Part shown: positions 49,203-58,302 of the stretch, one piece after another
Layout of the letters: each line of letters begins with the position of its first letter
How positions within the stretch are numbered: position 1 is the stretch's first letter
From: JAUIIK01 sp963745675
Lineage (GTDB): Bacteria > Chloroflexota > Chloroflexia > Thermomicrobiales > CFX8
Assembly (NCBI GenBank): GCA_963745675.1
Contig: CAVUYM010000013.1
Coordinates: 1 to 64,000, forward strand
Direction of reading: 5' to 3'
DNA length: 64,000 nt
Made by a program: the position numbers and the translations under genes
The notes under the pieces: generated by a model
What the model was told of the DNA's origin: nothing
Database searches by the model: none
What the model saw: the letters and a program-made list of their open reading frames with translations, nothing else

Positions 49203-50231
49203 CTAACGAAACGAGTTGAACCCATCGAGCGTGACAAGGGGCGTCAGGTAGTCGTCGCGTATCGGTTCCTCCCGGCACAGGTCGGTGGACAGGTATTTCT
49301 TGTTTGAGTCTGGCAATACCGTCACGACCGTTGCACCGTCGCCCAGGGATTCTGCGATCTTCATAGCGCCGAGTACATTTGCTCCGGCTGAAATTCCGAC
49401 CGGTAGACCCAGCTCGCGACACATTGCCTGCGCCATGAGAATCGCATCCCCATCCCAAACATCAACGATGTCGTCGAGTTCATCAAGATGCACAATTGGT
49501 GGAATGAACTCATCCGAAATTCCCTGAATCCGGTGCTCCCCCAGCTTCGAGCCGGTTCTGAGTGTCGGTGAATTTGCCGGCTCTAATGGATGTATCTGCA
49601 CTTCAGGGTTTGACTGTTGGAGGTAATGCCCAACGCCCATGACGGTACCGCCGGTGCCAACACCAGCGACAAAGGCATCGGCTGCCCTCCCGAGAGAGAA
49701 GAGTTGCAATTCGATCTCAGGACCGGTCCCATTGAAATGGGCTTCGACATTGGCGGCATGCGCGAACTGATGCGGCAAGAAGCTGTTCTCGGACTGTGCG
49801 GCAAAGGAATCCGCTGCTTCTATGGATCCAATGAACCCGCCCTCTTCGTGCGATACGAGGACGATTTCGGCGCCGAATGCCGCAATTAAATCCATACGTT
49901 CCTGACTCATCCAATCCGGCATATAGATGCGCACGGGATGCCCCAGAGCGCTGCCGATTGCCGCGGCGGATATACCCGTGTTTCCACTCGTCGCTTCCAC
50001 TATTATGTCCCCGGGATGGAGGCTTCCTGATTCGTAACCGCGGCGAATGATATGGAGCATCATTCGATCCTTGATGCTGCCAGTCATGTTCAGGACTTCG
50101 TACTTTGCATAGATTCGCCGCGGAGTCCCGTTATACCGGTAGTGGATCTCAAGCATCGGAGTCATGCCAACAAGTGCACTGAGAGCCTCAACACTACGGT
50201 AACCTGCAGTCGCTGTCTGAGTATTTGCCAT
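49203..50231 (-). CDS. Pyridoxal-phosphate-dependent cysteine synthase/cystathionine beta-synthase-like enzyme
   Basis: 342 residues from ATG 50231 with an AAGGAGCC RBS. PLP Lys in NMTGSIKDRMM, the phosphate and substrate loops EATSGNTGISAAA and GVGTGGTVMG, and LPVGISAGANVLGA near the C-terminus are all intact. Fold type II. No C-terminal CBS domains, so it is a CysK/CysM-like core; it could also make other amino acids by beta-replacement. In the family, the motif EATSGNTG is catalytic. Lies next to the dipeptidase gene, 160 bases apart. Confidence 0.88.
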   Translation of the reverse strand: MANTQTATAGYRSVEALSALVGMTPMLEIHYRYNGTPRRIYAKYEVLNMTGSIKDRMMLHIIRRGYESGSLHPGDIIVEATSGNTGISAAAIGSALGHPVRIYMPDWMSQERMDLIAAFGAEIVLVSHEEGGFIGSIEAADSFAAQSENSFLPHQFAHAANVEAHFNGTGPEIELQLFSLGRAADAFVAGVGTGGTVMGVGHYLQQSNPEVQIHPLEPANSPTLRTGSKLGEHRIQGISDEFIPPIVHLDELDDIVDVWDGDAILMAQAMCRELGLPVGISAGANVLGAMKIAESLGDGATVVTVLPDSNKKYLSTDLCREEPIRDDYLTPLVTLDGFNSFR

Positions 50232-50450
50232 GAACTGGCTCCTTCGGCGGAGATTTGCTTCACGTATCACGATCCTTGATCATTCTTGCATGATTTCCCC
50301 TGTCCTGCCCCACAGCCATGTAACAACCGAGAAAACTCAGAGCCAGATGAATTCCAACAGGAGGTCGTCTGGCAAACAGGAAGGTGATGAATGGGAGACG
50401 TTCAGAGTTTCGGTTGGCCATCAGGTCGATATCATCTTCGGCTCGACCTA

Positions 50451-51742
50451 GTGACTGTCACATAGGCGGTGGGATGATGGGAGAGCGGCGCTGATCGGCT
50501 AGGATCGTGTCACGACCAAGCGATACGAACCGGCCGGAGCGCCGCCCCATGAAGATACGGCTCGTGATCCCACCCGTCAACACGCAGCCCACCACGCGCC
50601 CCCAGGCGTGTGTCTATTGTGATCACTGGGGGCTGCACCGGCATGGAACGGTTCCCAAACCGCTCCGTGATCATCGCCAGGTAGCGGTCACGGTCGAGCG
50701 CTACCGCTGTGTCGGCTGTGGGCGCACCTTTCGGCACTATCCAGAGGGAGTCACGGCTAAGGATCAGAGTCAGCGTACTTGTCATATTGGCTGCGCTGAT
50801 GTATGGGTTGGGACTCTCCTGTCATGCAGCGGCGCATGTGCTCGGTGCATTCGGGATCGAGGTGTGCGCCATGACCGTCTGGCGCGATGCGCAGCAAGCG
50901 GGGGAAGTCTTGCGAACAACACGACCACGCGGCCGGATCCAGGTGCTGGGCGTGGATGAGACCGTCTATCGAGTCAAGGGCAAAGAGACAATCATCGGGA
51001 TGGTGACCGATGGGCAGCGCGGACTGACGCTGGATTTCGATGTCCTGGAGGCCACGGATAGTGCCGCCTTCGAGCGCTGGTTGGCCCCCTACGTGCGCCA
51101 GTACGGCGTCGAGGTACTGGTCAGTGACGAGCATGGTAGCTACGGGGTCGTGGCCGCGCACCTCGGGCTCGAGCAACAACTGTGTCGTGCCCAGAGGGCG
51201 CCCAATGTCCGCAAAGCGCTGACCAAACGCGGCAAAGCCATCCTCGCGCAGGCACGGCAGACGCGATTCGACGAGCGCCAGATCGAGCGGCTCGCAAGCG
51301 AACTGGCGCAGATCCGGACACTGATCCGCGAACTCCCGGCAACGGGCAGCCGTGATCTGGAAGAGCTGCACCGACGCTATCTGTACGCGGCACCACCCAG
51401 GAAAGATGAGCAGGCCAGTGTGGCGTACCGGATGCGGATCCTGACGCTGGAGTTGTGGGAGCATTGGAGCAAGCTGCGGCTGCATCTCGAGCGACCAGAG
51501 TTGCGCCTTGACGGGACCAACAACGGCACGGAACGGGCGATCGGCAAGAGCAAAATCCGCTACAAGACGATGCGCGGCTACAAGAGTCTGAACGGACTCT
51601 GTAACGGCATCGCGCTGACCCAGTGGCTCTACAGCGGAGCGGAGCACCATGATTTGGCTGCCGCGATGGCGACCTGAACCCGGGACAATGCATCGCGAAC
51701 TTGTCAATTTGCAGATTCGCCCACCGTAGATGTGACAGTCAC
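50451..51742 (+). mobile_element. Complete insertion sequence with 8-bp target duplication
   Basis: 1,292 bp. Left end GTGACTGTCACATAGGCGGT at 50451 and right end (51720-51742) as its inverted match; over 23 positions only the three at 14-16 differ (AGG against CTA). Both ends are flanked by the direct repeat TCGACCTA (50443-50450 and 51743-51750). One transposase gene inside. A zinc ribbon plus DDE transposase and an 8-bp duplication would fit several IS groups; the family is not assigned. The exact boundaries indicate a recent insertion. Confidence 0.88.
50507..51677 (+). CDS. IS transposase, zinc-ribbon DDE type, split by a +1 shift
   Basis: The first frame carries a zinc ribbon: ACVYCDHWGLHRHGTV and VERYRCVGCGRTFRHYPEG. 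Near 50785 it must shift by one base to continue VLVILAALMYGLGLSCHAAA, then first Asp in VLGVDETVYRV, second Asp in VLVSDEHGSYG and Glu in NNGTERAIGKSKIRYKTMRG. Joined length is about 390 residues. The shift may be an assembly error or a programmed frameshift. Alternative starts at 50549 (MKIRLVIPP). The C-terminal sequence is similar to other bacterial DDE transposases with RTMRGYKS-like motifs. Confidence 0.82.
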
Positions 51743-51808
51743 TCGACCTACGGCCCCTAGACTGGAATCGCGATCCGCAGTAGCTGGTCTACTTGCCAGT
51801 GAGACGCT

Positions 51809-51901
51809 CCATTCCAGTTGAGCGCATTCATCGCCAAGTCGAGATGTCCATCAATCAGCAGCACAGCGTCGCCTCCAGTTCTAATAGCAGGTTCTCCGTT
51901 C
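51809..51901 (-). pseudogene. Damaged 5' fragment of the M19 dipeptidase gene
   Basis: Nearly the same as 48989-49081: the codons for LLIDGHLDLAMNALNWN, with the ATG changed to GTG, and the upstream leader GCGTCGCCTCCAGTTCTA-like sequence. After NWN the match stops. It lies just outside the IS, on the right side of the right target repeat, and shows a past duplication of the dipeptidase region. Confidence 0.65.
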
Positions 51902-51944
51902 GGTATCATCGCACGATGCCGCGAACACTTGAGCAGGAGGGGTA

Positions 51945-52634
51945 GTGGCAGATTGCAGCACCGGTAGGAACCAGGTCACGTCATATCAAGGACGTTTTTG
52001 TCCTGAAATCCCAGGATCGACGCTGGAAGAATTGCTCGGTTTCTGGTCACAGAAGGGGCCGGAGTACGAAGTCGCGTGTTTTGATGAGATCGCACTCGGG
52101 ATCGCGCATTGTGAACAGCCGGGTATTGCGTTTCTTTGGAACGAGCTTGAGCAGGCAGACGATCAGCGAATATCGGGAGTCATCCTGGGCCTGACCTGGA
52201 ACCCGGCTGCGATCATCGACTGGCTAGGGGAAGATGGTCCGCGACAACTGAGCGAGAAACTGCTTCGATTTGTCGACGAAGACCGCAGAGCGGCCATCCC
52301 AGAAGCATTGAGAGGGCTGGCTTACATTGATAAGTTAATTCCAGATTCCCAGTTTGAAGAGTGTATGTCCCATGAGGACAAACACGTCCGAGCTGCGGCG
52401 CTTCAATATCTCGCCCGCACCCAGGGTCACCACGCAATACCAACGCTTGTCACGGCCCTTGATAGTCCCTCTTCTACACTAAGATTCTTTGCGGTTGATC
52501 TTCTCGACGATCTCGATGCACTGAAAGACGATCCGTCAATTGCGGATCGGGTGCGCAGCTTACTTGACGATAAAGATGAAGATGTCCGTGTGTTCGCACA
52601 GTTGGCTCTGGAAAATTCGGAAATCAATGATTGA
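51945..52634 (+). CDS. HEAT-repeat protein
   Basis: 229 residues from GTG 51945, with AGGAGGGG 4 bases upstream. The N-terminal half is helical without a named domain. The C-terminal half contains HEAT/PBS-lyase-like repeats: EECMSHEDKHVRAAALQYLA, ALDSPSSTLRFFAVDLLDDL and LLDDKDEDVRVFAQLALENS. Such proteins are scaffolds or immunity-like proteins; no partner is evident. Its GC and codon use look slightly lower than the surroundings (many TCG/CGA but also TTT and AAT), which may point to recent transfer. Confidence 0.7.
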   Translation: MADCSTGRNQVTSYQGRFCPEIPGSTLEELLGFWSQKGPEYEVACFDEIALGIAHCEQPGIAFLWNELEQADDQRISGVILGLTWNPAAIIDWLGEDGPRQLSEKLLRFVDEDRRAAIPEALRGLAYIDKLIPDSQFEECMSHEDKHVRAAALQYLARTQGHHAIPTLVTALDSPSSTLRFFAVDLLDDLDALKDDPSIADRVRSLLDDKDEDVRVFAQLALENSEIND

Positions 52635-52674
52635 ACAGACTGCAAACCCAGGTATCTCCAGAAGGAAAGGGACT

Positions 52675-53461
52675 ATGCCACCTGGTTATCCTCTCGACAC
52701 CGGTCTCCCCGAGTATGCCGACGCTGAGGAATACGACACCGACAACACCTGGGGACCGGACGATGATTTCTACCTGGAGCTGGCGCGGGACATTGGCGGG
52801 CCAATTCTCGACGTTGGCTGCGGTACCGGTCGTCTGACGATCGCGATGGCCGAGGCGGGGCTGGATGTCACCGGGCTCGACGTCACGCCGGAGATGCTGG
52901 AGCGTGCCCGCGAGCAAGTCGGCGCATCTGAACATTGAGTGGATCCAGGGCGACGCTCGCACGATGCAACTGGCGCGCAAGTTCCGGCTGATCACGATGA
53001 CCAGCCACGGCTTCCAGCACCTGCTGACCGACGAGGATATCAGAGACTTCTTCGAGCGCGCTCGCGAGCATCTGCGCGATGACGGCTACCTGGCCTTCGA
53101 GACGCGCAACTTCGCCGCCAAGACCTTCGGCGGTTCCGAGGAACTGACGCTCTGGAAGACGATCGAGGATCCGGAGGGTCGCGAGGTCGATATCCTCTTC
53201 GGCTCGATCTACGATCCCGAAAGCGGCGTCGAGCACCTCATCGGTGAGCGAGTCGTCCGTGCCACGGGCGAACGCTATCGCTCGACATCCGACCTCCGCT
53301 ACATCGATGTCGAGGATCTGAACCGGATGCTGGAAGGGCACGGTTTCGAGATCTTCCAGCAGTACGGAGACTGGAAAAGGGGACCGCTCGGCCCGGATCA
53401 GCCGGAAGTGGTCTCGATCTGCCGGTTGGCCAGTCGCGTTGAGACGAGTCCGATCGATTAG
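52675..53461 (+). CDS. Class I SAM-dependent methyltransferase, one frameshift
   Basis: ATG 52675 after AGAAGGAAAGG. Motif I is PILDVGCGTGRLTIAMAEAG, motif II VTGLDVTPEMLERAREQ. The frame slips near 52920; the other frame continues SAHLNIEWIQGDARTMQLAR, TMTSHGFQHLLTDEDI and GYLAFETRNFAAKTFGGSEE and ends ASRVETSPID. Joined length is about 261 residues, like other SAM methyltransferases of the TehB/UbiE-like type. A stretch before the left IS end reads like a piece of a related gene. Confidence 0.82.
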
Positions 53462-53588
53462 TTAACCCCCAGGCCGAAGTGCCTTCTGGCGGCGACGAGG
53501 TGCGCTGCAAACACTATGGAGAGCGCACTCCGTCGCCGCCTGCGATCCTCACGTAGATACGACGGTCACCACTGGGCAGATGTCCGCA

Positions 53589-55841
53589 CTAGTCCTCAGT
53601 AGCCAGTACTGTGGCAACAGGAGAGAGTGGTCGAGACGCCTCGCCCTCGATGTTCAGCTTCGGGAGCCACTCCAGCCAGCTGGGGAAACACCAGTTCCGG
53701 TCGCCGAGGAGAATCATCGAAGCCGGCAGCAGGATCGTCCGGACGACGGTGGCGTCGAGCAAGATCGCGAAGGCCAGGCCAAAACCCATCTGCTGCATCT
53801 GGACGAAGTCGCCCAGCGCGAAGCCGAGGAAGATCGCGACCATGATCAGCGCCGCGCCGGTCACGACCCGGCCGGTCGTCCGCAGGCCGTGGATGACGGC
53901 GACCTGGTTGTCGCCGGTCTCGTCGTAGCGCTCCTTGACCCGGCTGAGGATGAAGACGTGATAATCCATCGACAGGCCGAAGAGGACCGAGAACATGAAG
54001 AGCGGCATCATCGCCATGATGCTATCGGTCTGCTCGAAGCCGAAGAGCCGCGCCCCGATGCCGTGCTGGAAGACGAGCGTCAACACCCCGTAGGTCGCAC
54101 CGACCGAAAGCAGGTTCATCAGAATCGACTTGACCGGGATGATCCATGAGCGGAAGGCCAGTAGAAGCAGCAGGAAGCTCGCGCCGAGCACCAGACCGAT
54201 GACTTTGAACGAGTTGTCCTCAACGAGCGTGATCATGTCGCGCGAGAAGGCCGTCTGGCCGGTGACGTAGACCTCGGCATCTGTACCCGCGAAGGTCGCC
54301 GGAATGATCTCCTCACGCAGTTCGAGCAGCGTTTGGTGGGCTAGATCACTCTCCGCCTCGCCATCGACATTGACCGCCACAATCGTCACCGAATCATCAG
54401 CAGCGGTTCTGACACCCGCAACTGTCGCGCCCGGCCGCTGTTCGATCGCAACCTTGAGCGCATCGATGCTGTTCTTCAAACCAGCAGTTTGGTGTTGATC
54501 CGTCTCGATCACGATCTCGATCGGTGAAAGCAGACCTGGCGAGAACTCCTCACTCAGGACTTCGAAAGCCGTGCGTGGTGACGATCCACTCGGAAGCTGG
54601 CTGATGCCGGTCATCCCGAGATTGATCGTGGTGTAGGGCAGCGCCAGGGCAACGAGCAACGTCACTGACCCGACCAGGCTCACAATCGGTTTGCGGAGTA
54701 CGGCAGCGGTCACCCGCTCCCAGAATCCCTGGCGCGATGACCCGCTTGAGCGGCCAATCAGACGCGGAACGCGACCGCGCTCGATACGGTGATCGAGCAG
54801 GCTGAGCAAGGCAGGCAGCAATGTCAGCGTGATCGCAACCGAGACGGCGACGACGATCATCGCACCGAGGGCGATGCTCTGGAAGATCGTCGAGGGCACC
54901 AGCAGCATCCCGGCTAACGCGAATATCACCGTCAGCCCGGAGAAGAGCACCGCCCGGCTTGACGTCGCTCCGGTACGCGCGATTGCCGTCAGGTTATCGG
55001 GTGCCAGCTGCCGTTCCTCGCGATAGCGGTTGATGACGAACAGAGCGTAGTCGATGCCGACCGCCAGGCCGATCATGAAGGTGATGTTGACGATGAAGAG
55101 CGACAGGTCGCGGTACTGCCCGATGATCGCCGCCCCGCCGAGCGTAATGAGCACCGCCGCAACACCAAGCCCGAGCGGCAGTCCGGCCGCAACAAGGGTC
55201 CCGAAGACGGCCAGCAGGATCAGCAGCGCAACCGGTCCACCGATCCGCTCGCCGGTGATGAGGCTGTCCTCGCTGGCGACGATGTTTGTCAGGCTAGCGC
55301 TGGCCTCGCCGCCGACTGCAACCTCGAAGCCGTTGACGCCGTTAGCCTCTTCAACGACTTCTATGAGTTCGCGGACGTTCTCAGTCGGGTTGCCCTCGTT
55401 GGCGAGTGCGACCGGAAGAATCATCGTCTGCGAATCGCTCGATAGCAGCGCCGGATCATGCGTTGCATAGTAGCTGCTAGTCGAAGCCACGACGCCATCC
55501 AGCGCGAGGATATCGGCTTCAAGGTCGACGACGAACTGCTGGTAGTCGAGATCGGGAGCGCTCAACGACTCCGACCTGATGACGACCAGCTCCTGCCCCG
55601 CTGCCAGCTCTGGGAAGCTGCGATCGATCAGTTCTGCACCGATGACTGAATCGGGCGAGTTGGCGAAACTGTTTGCCGGGGCGTCGGACTCCCGCAATGA
55701 ACTTCCCAGCCCAACGAATAGTCCAACACCGACCAGAAAGATGGCAAGCCAGATACTCAGTGTCAACCATGGCCGCCGGGCCGACGCGGCCGCAAGCCTC
55801 CCGGTCAGGTTTAGCCGTTGAAACGACGCTGTCTCAGACAT
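53589..55841 (-). CDS. MMPL family RND transporter
   Basis: 750 residues from ATG 55841 with a GGAGGT RBS. Two repeated MMPL units, each with a large outside loop and a bundle of hydrophobic helices: LTLSIWLAIFLVGVGLFVGL, VALLILLAVFGTLVAAGLPL, NITFMIGLAVGIDYALFVIN and YGVLTLVFQHGIGARLF, then FMFSVLFGLSMDYHVFILSR. The Asp residues of GIDYALF and SMDYHVF are the proton-relay positions. Exports lipids, hydrophobic drugs or peptides. Single gene; no clear partner nearby. Its long leader frame to 55883 is not used. Confidence 0.9.
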   Translation of the reverse strand: MSETASFQRLNLTGRLAAASARRPWLTLSIWLAIFLVGVGLFVGLGSSLRESDAPANSFANSPDSVIGAELIDRSFPELAAGQELVVIRSESLSAPDLDYQQFVVDLEADILALDGVVASTSSYYATHDPALLSSDSQTMILPVALANEGNPTENVRELIEVVEEANGVNGFEVAVGGEASASLTNIVASEDSLITGERIGGPVALLILLAVFGTLVAAGLPLGLGVAAVLITLGGAAIIGQYRDLSLFIVNITFMIGLAVGIDYALFVINRYREERQLAPDNLTAIARTGATSSRAVLFSGLTVIFALAGMLLVPSTIFQSIALGAMIVVAVSVAITLTLLPALLSLLDHRIERGRVPRLIGRSSGSSRQGFWERVTAAVLRKPIVSLVGSVTLLVALALPYTTINLGMTGISQLPSGSSPRTAFEVLSEEFSPGLLSPIEIVIETDQHQTAGLKNSIDALKVAIEQRPGATVAGVRTAADDSVTIVAVNVDGEAESDLAHQTLLELREEIIPATFAGTDAEVYVTGQTAFSRDMITLVEDNSFKVIGLVLGASFLLLLLAFRSWIIPVKSILMNLLSVGATYGVLTLVFQHGIGARLFGFEQTDSIMAMMPLFMFSVLFGLSMDYHVFILSRVKERYDETGDNQVAVIHGLRTTGRVVTGAALIMVAIFLGFALGDFVQMQQMGFGLAFAILLDATVVRTILLPASMILLGDRNWCFPSWLEWLPKLNIEGEASRPLSPVATVLATED

Positions 55842-56082
55842 TGCAAGCACCTCCACGTACTGCTCATATGCAGGCCGCTCCATTGCGGCCGCTCTTGTTG
55901 GTTAGAGCGTAGGTATTCGGCGATCTTCGAGCATCAGTAAAACTGAGCAATCCATCGATGGGTAGTTATGGGTATATCGGTCCGGTGATCGTCTGGGGAG
56001 CGGCCCGTCCGATGATCAGTCGTGATTTCTACGGTAACGTGGAGGGTATTGAACGACTGAGACAAGATGACAGGAATCGAAG

Positions 56083-56556
56083 ATGCTACTCGAAGGATCG
56101 TGCCACTGCGGGGCGGTGTCGTTTTCGGTGGAGTCGAAGACGCCTTATCCCTACCGGCGGTGCTATTGCACTCTCTGTCGCAAGACCTCCAGCGGCGGAG
56201 GTTACAACATCGGGCTGATGGGCGAGAGCGAGACGATGCAGGTCGAAGGAGCCGAGCACCTGACGCTCTACGAGGTCGTCAACTCCGAGGGCATCACGAT
56301 GCAGCAGTATTTCTGCGCGACCTGCGGCAGCCCGATGTACGTCGCACTACCCGACTGGCCGCAGTGGGTCTACCCGCGCGCCTCGGCGGTCGACACGCCG
56401 CTGCCGGAACCGCCCGAGGTCTTTCACGTCATCCTCGGCGAGCGGGCTAACTGGGCGGTGCCGGAGGAGGGCGAAATCCACTTCCACTTCGCCGACAACA
56501 CCGAGGAGTCGATGGAGGATTGGCACAAACGTCTGGGGCTCTACGGCACTGGGTAA
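56083..56556 (+). CDS. GFA/CENP-V-like zinc protein
   Basis: 157 residues. Zinc Cys residues: GSCHCGAVSF, RRCYCTLCRKTSSGG and FCATCGSPMYV, the glutathione-dependent formaldehyde-activating enzyme (DUF636) pattern. The family reaction with glutathione is doubtful in bacteria that lack it, so substrate unknown. An AGGAA-like RBS precedes the ATG at 56083. Complete, ending 6 bases before the convergent acetyltransferase gene. Confidence 0.88.
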   Translation: MLLEGSCHCGAVSFSVESKTPYPYRRCYCTLCRKTSSGGGYNIGLMGESETMQVEGAEHLTLYEVVNSEGITMQQYFCATCGSPMYVALPDWPQWVYPRASAVDTPLPEPPEVFHVILGERANWAVPEEGEIHFHFADNTEESMEDWHKRLGLYGTG

Positions 56557-56562
56557 ATACCA

Positions 56563-57114
56563 CTAATCTCTACAAAGCTCGAAGCGGTATTCATCGCTGG
56601 GTGCGCCCTTGAAGAAATCTGCGTTGGCGGTATGTGCCACGCATTGAAAGCCCAGCGCAGTGATCAGGGCAATTGATGGGGCGTTGCGAGTGTCGATTTC
56701 CGCGGCCACGATTTCAACCTGGTGATCTTCAAACAGATACTCGACCAGGGCGCCAACTGCTTCTCTCGCATAGCCCTGCCGTTGATGGGGTTCGAAAATG
56801 AAGTACGCGATATAGGCGATCTGGCCGGGTGTAACCGAGGCCTGCAGCGTTCCAACATAGATGCCGTCATCAGATTTCTCCCGCAACGCCCAGTTGAGCC
56901 AAAGCTCGTCGCCATCCGGAGAGTGAGGCTCCCGCGCGAGCCGTTCGTAGCGTGTCGTGAGAGTCGCTATATCCACGGGCGGATCCTGCGGGATAAAGCG
57001 GTAGAGCACGGTGTTCTGAAGTTCCGGAAAGAGCAGCGGCGCATGTCCAGCGACGAGAGGTTCGCAGATGAGCCGTGGGGTTGTCAGCATCCGTCCCGTA
57101 TGCCCGCTAGCCAT
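56563..57114 (-). CDS. GNAT family N-acetyltransferase (RimJ/RimL-like)
   Basis: About 183 residues. The start MLTTPRLICEPLV (57090) or MASGHTGRMLTTPRL (57114) is uncertain. RimJ/RimL-type core: TLQASVTPGQIAYIAYFIFE with the acetyl-CoA loop PHQRQGYAREAVGALVEYLF, then IDTRNAPSIALITALGFQCV. It probably acetylates a protein N-terminus or small molecule. It starts 20 bases after the NHL-repeat gene in the same direction. Confidence 0.82.
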   Translation of the reverse strand: MASGHTGRMLTTPRLICEPLVAGHAPLLFPELQNTVLYRFIPQDPPVDIATLTTRYERLAREPHSPDGDELWLNWALREKSDDGIYVGTLQASVTPGQIAYIAYFIFEPHQRQGYAREAVGALVEYLFEDHQVEIVAAEIDTRNAPSIALITALGFQCVAHTANADFFKGAPSDEYRFELCRD

Positions 57115-57133
57115 CTTCGATGATGCTTGCCTG

Positions 57134-57995
57134 CTACGCCCCGGGAGATCCATCGAGTAACTGAAGTTTCGTCAGCCGGTTCTGCGGCGCGCTCTCGGCC
57201 AGGAAGAGATTGCCCCTGGAGTCTCCCCAGACACCGTGAGCGCCATTGAGGATGGGGCGGCAACGTCCGATCAGGTTGCCGTCTGCGTCGAGCTGGCTGA
57301 GGCGGGGAATCTGGTCGGTGACGTAGATCAGCCCCTGAGCATCAACGTAGATATCCATCGGGTGATAGTGATCGCCCCACTCGGTCAGGTAGCCGCCGTC
57401 GCGGTCGAAGACCTGGATGCGGTTGTTCTCGCGGTCGGCCACCAGCACGCGGTCGTCGGATGTCACCCAGATAGCGTGCGGCGTCGTGAACTGGCCAGGG
57501 CCGCTGCCCGGCTCGCCCCAGGTCGAGATCCACGCGCCATCGGCGGCAAAGCGGTGGACGACCGAGTTGGCGTAGCCGTCGCAGACGTAGATCTCGCCGT
57601 CTGCTGCCACGGCAACGTCGCAGGGATGGTTGAAAGGCTGCTGGAAGCGTGGCGCGTGCCGCTCGCCGATCTCCAATTGCAACTCACCCTCCGGCGAGAA
57701 GCCGAGCACCTGATGCGCGTCGCGGTCGACGACGAGCACAAGATCATCAGGAGGTGATGCAGATCCCGTGGGCGTCCGCAATCACGCCGGTTCCCCACGA
57801 GCGCAGATAGTTGCCTTCACTATCGAAGACGATGATCGGCGGGTCGATGCGTTGGGCGACGTAGACATTGTCCTTGCTGTCCACCGCCACCTGACTGACG
57901 ACGTCGACTGAGATACCCGGCGGCGTTTCGCCCCAGGGTCGTTCGACCTGGTAGCGACGGTTGTGTAGTGCGACGATCAGATCGGTGACAGCCAT
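57134..57995 (-). CDS. NHL-repeat six-bladed beta-propeller protein, one frameshift
   Basis: 287 residues. Start MAVTDLIVALHNRRYQVERP at 57995. NHL repeats: VSQVAVDSKDNVYVAQRIDP, FNHPCDVAVAADGEIYVCDG, FTTPHAIWVTSDDRVLVADR and HPMDIYVDAQGLIYVTDQIP. The frame slips near 57755, between ADAHGICITS and DDLVLVVDRDAHQVLGFS. Resembles the peptidylglycine alpha-amidating lyase-like or strictosidine-synthase-type propellers common in Chloroflexota; enzymatic role unproven. Ends 20 bases before the GNAT gene. Confidence 0.78.
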
Positions 57996-58001
57996 ATGCA
58001 T

Positions 58002-58302
58002 TTCCTTTCCCGTGTAACCTGAGGGCAGTCTAGCGGACTATAGCGATCTTGGGGCCAACCCGTCAGGTGCATCGGTATCCCGGCAGAGCAACGCATCACG
58101 TTGCAGGACGCTTATATCGAGCCCAGCGTCGTGGGATTAATCCCTCAACATCTGTACCGGCAATGCGATGCATTGCCCTGTTACGGCGCTTCCCTGTGAC
58201 CGGGGATCGAGTCGCGATGCAGCAATTTCAGGCATGCGGATTGACGGCACGGTGCACTCAGGCTAGCGTGTCAATCTGGAGATCTGAAACCCAGGAAGCG
58301 AG
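58002..58302. other. Intergenic region between divergent genes
   Basis: Three hundred bases without an ORF with an RBS or family. The AAGGAAAT RBS of the NHL gene lies at about 58000 and the AGGAAGCGAG RBS of the aminotransferase at about 58293. Confidence 0.5.
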
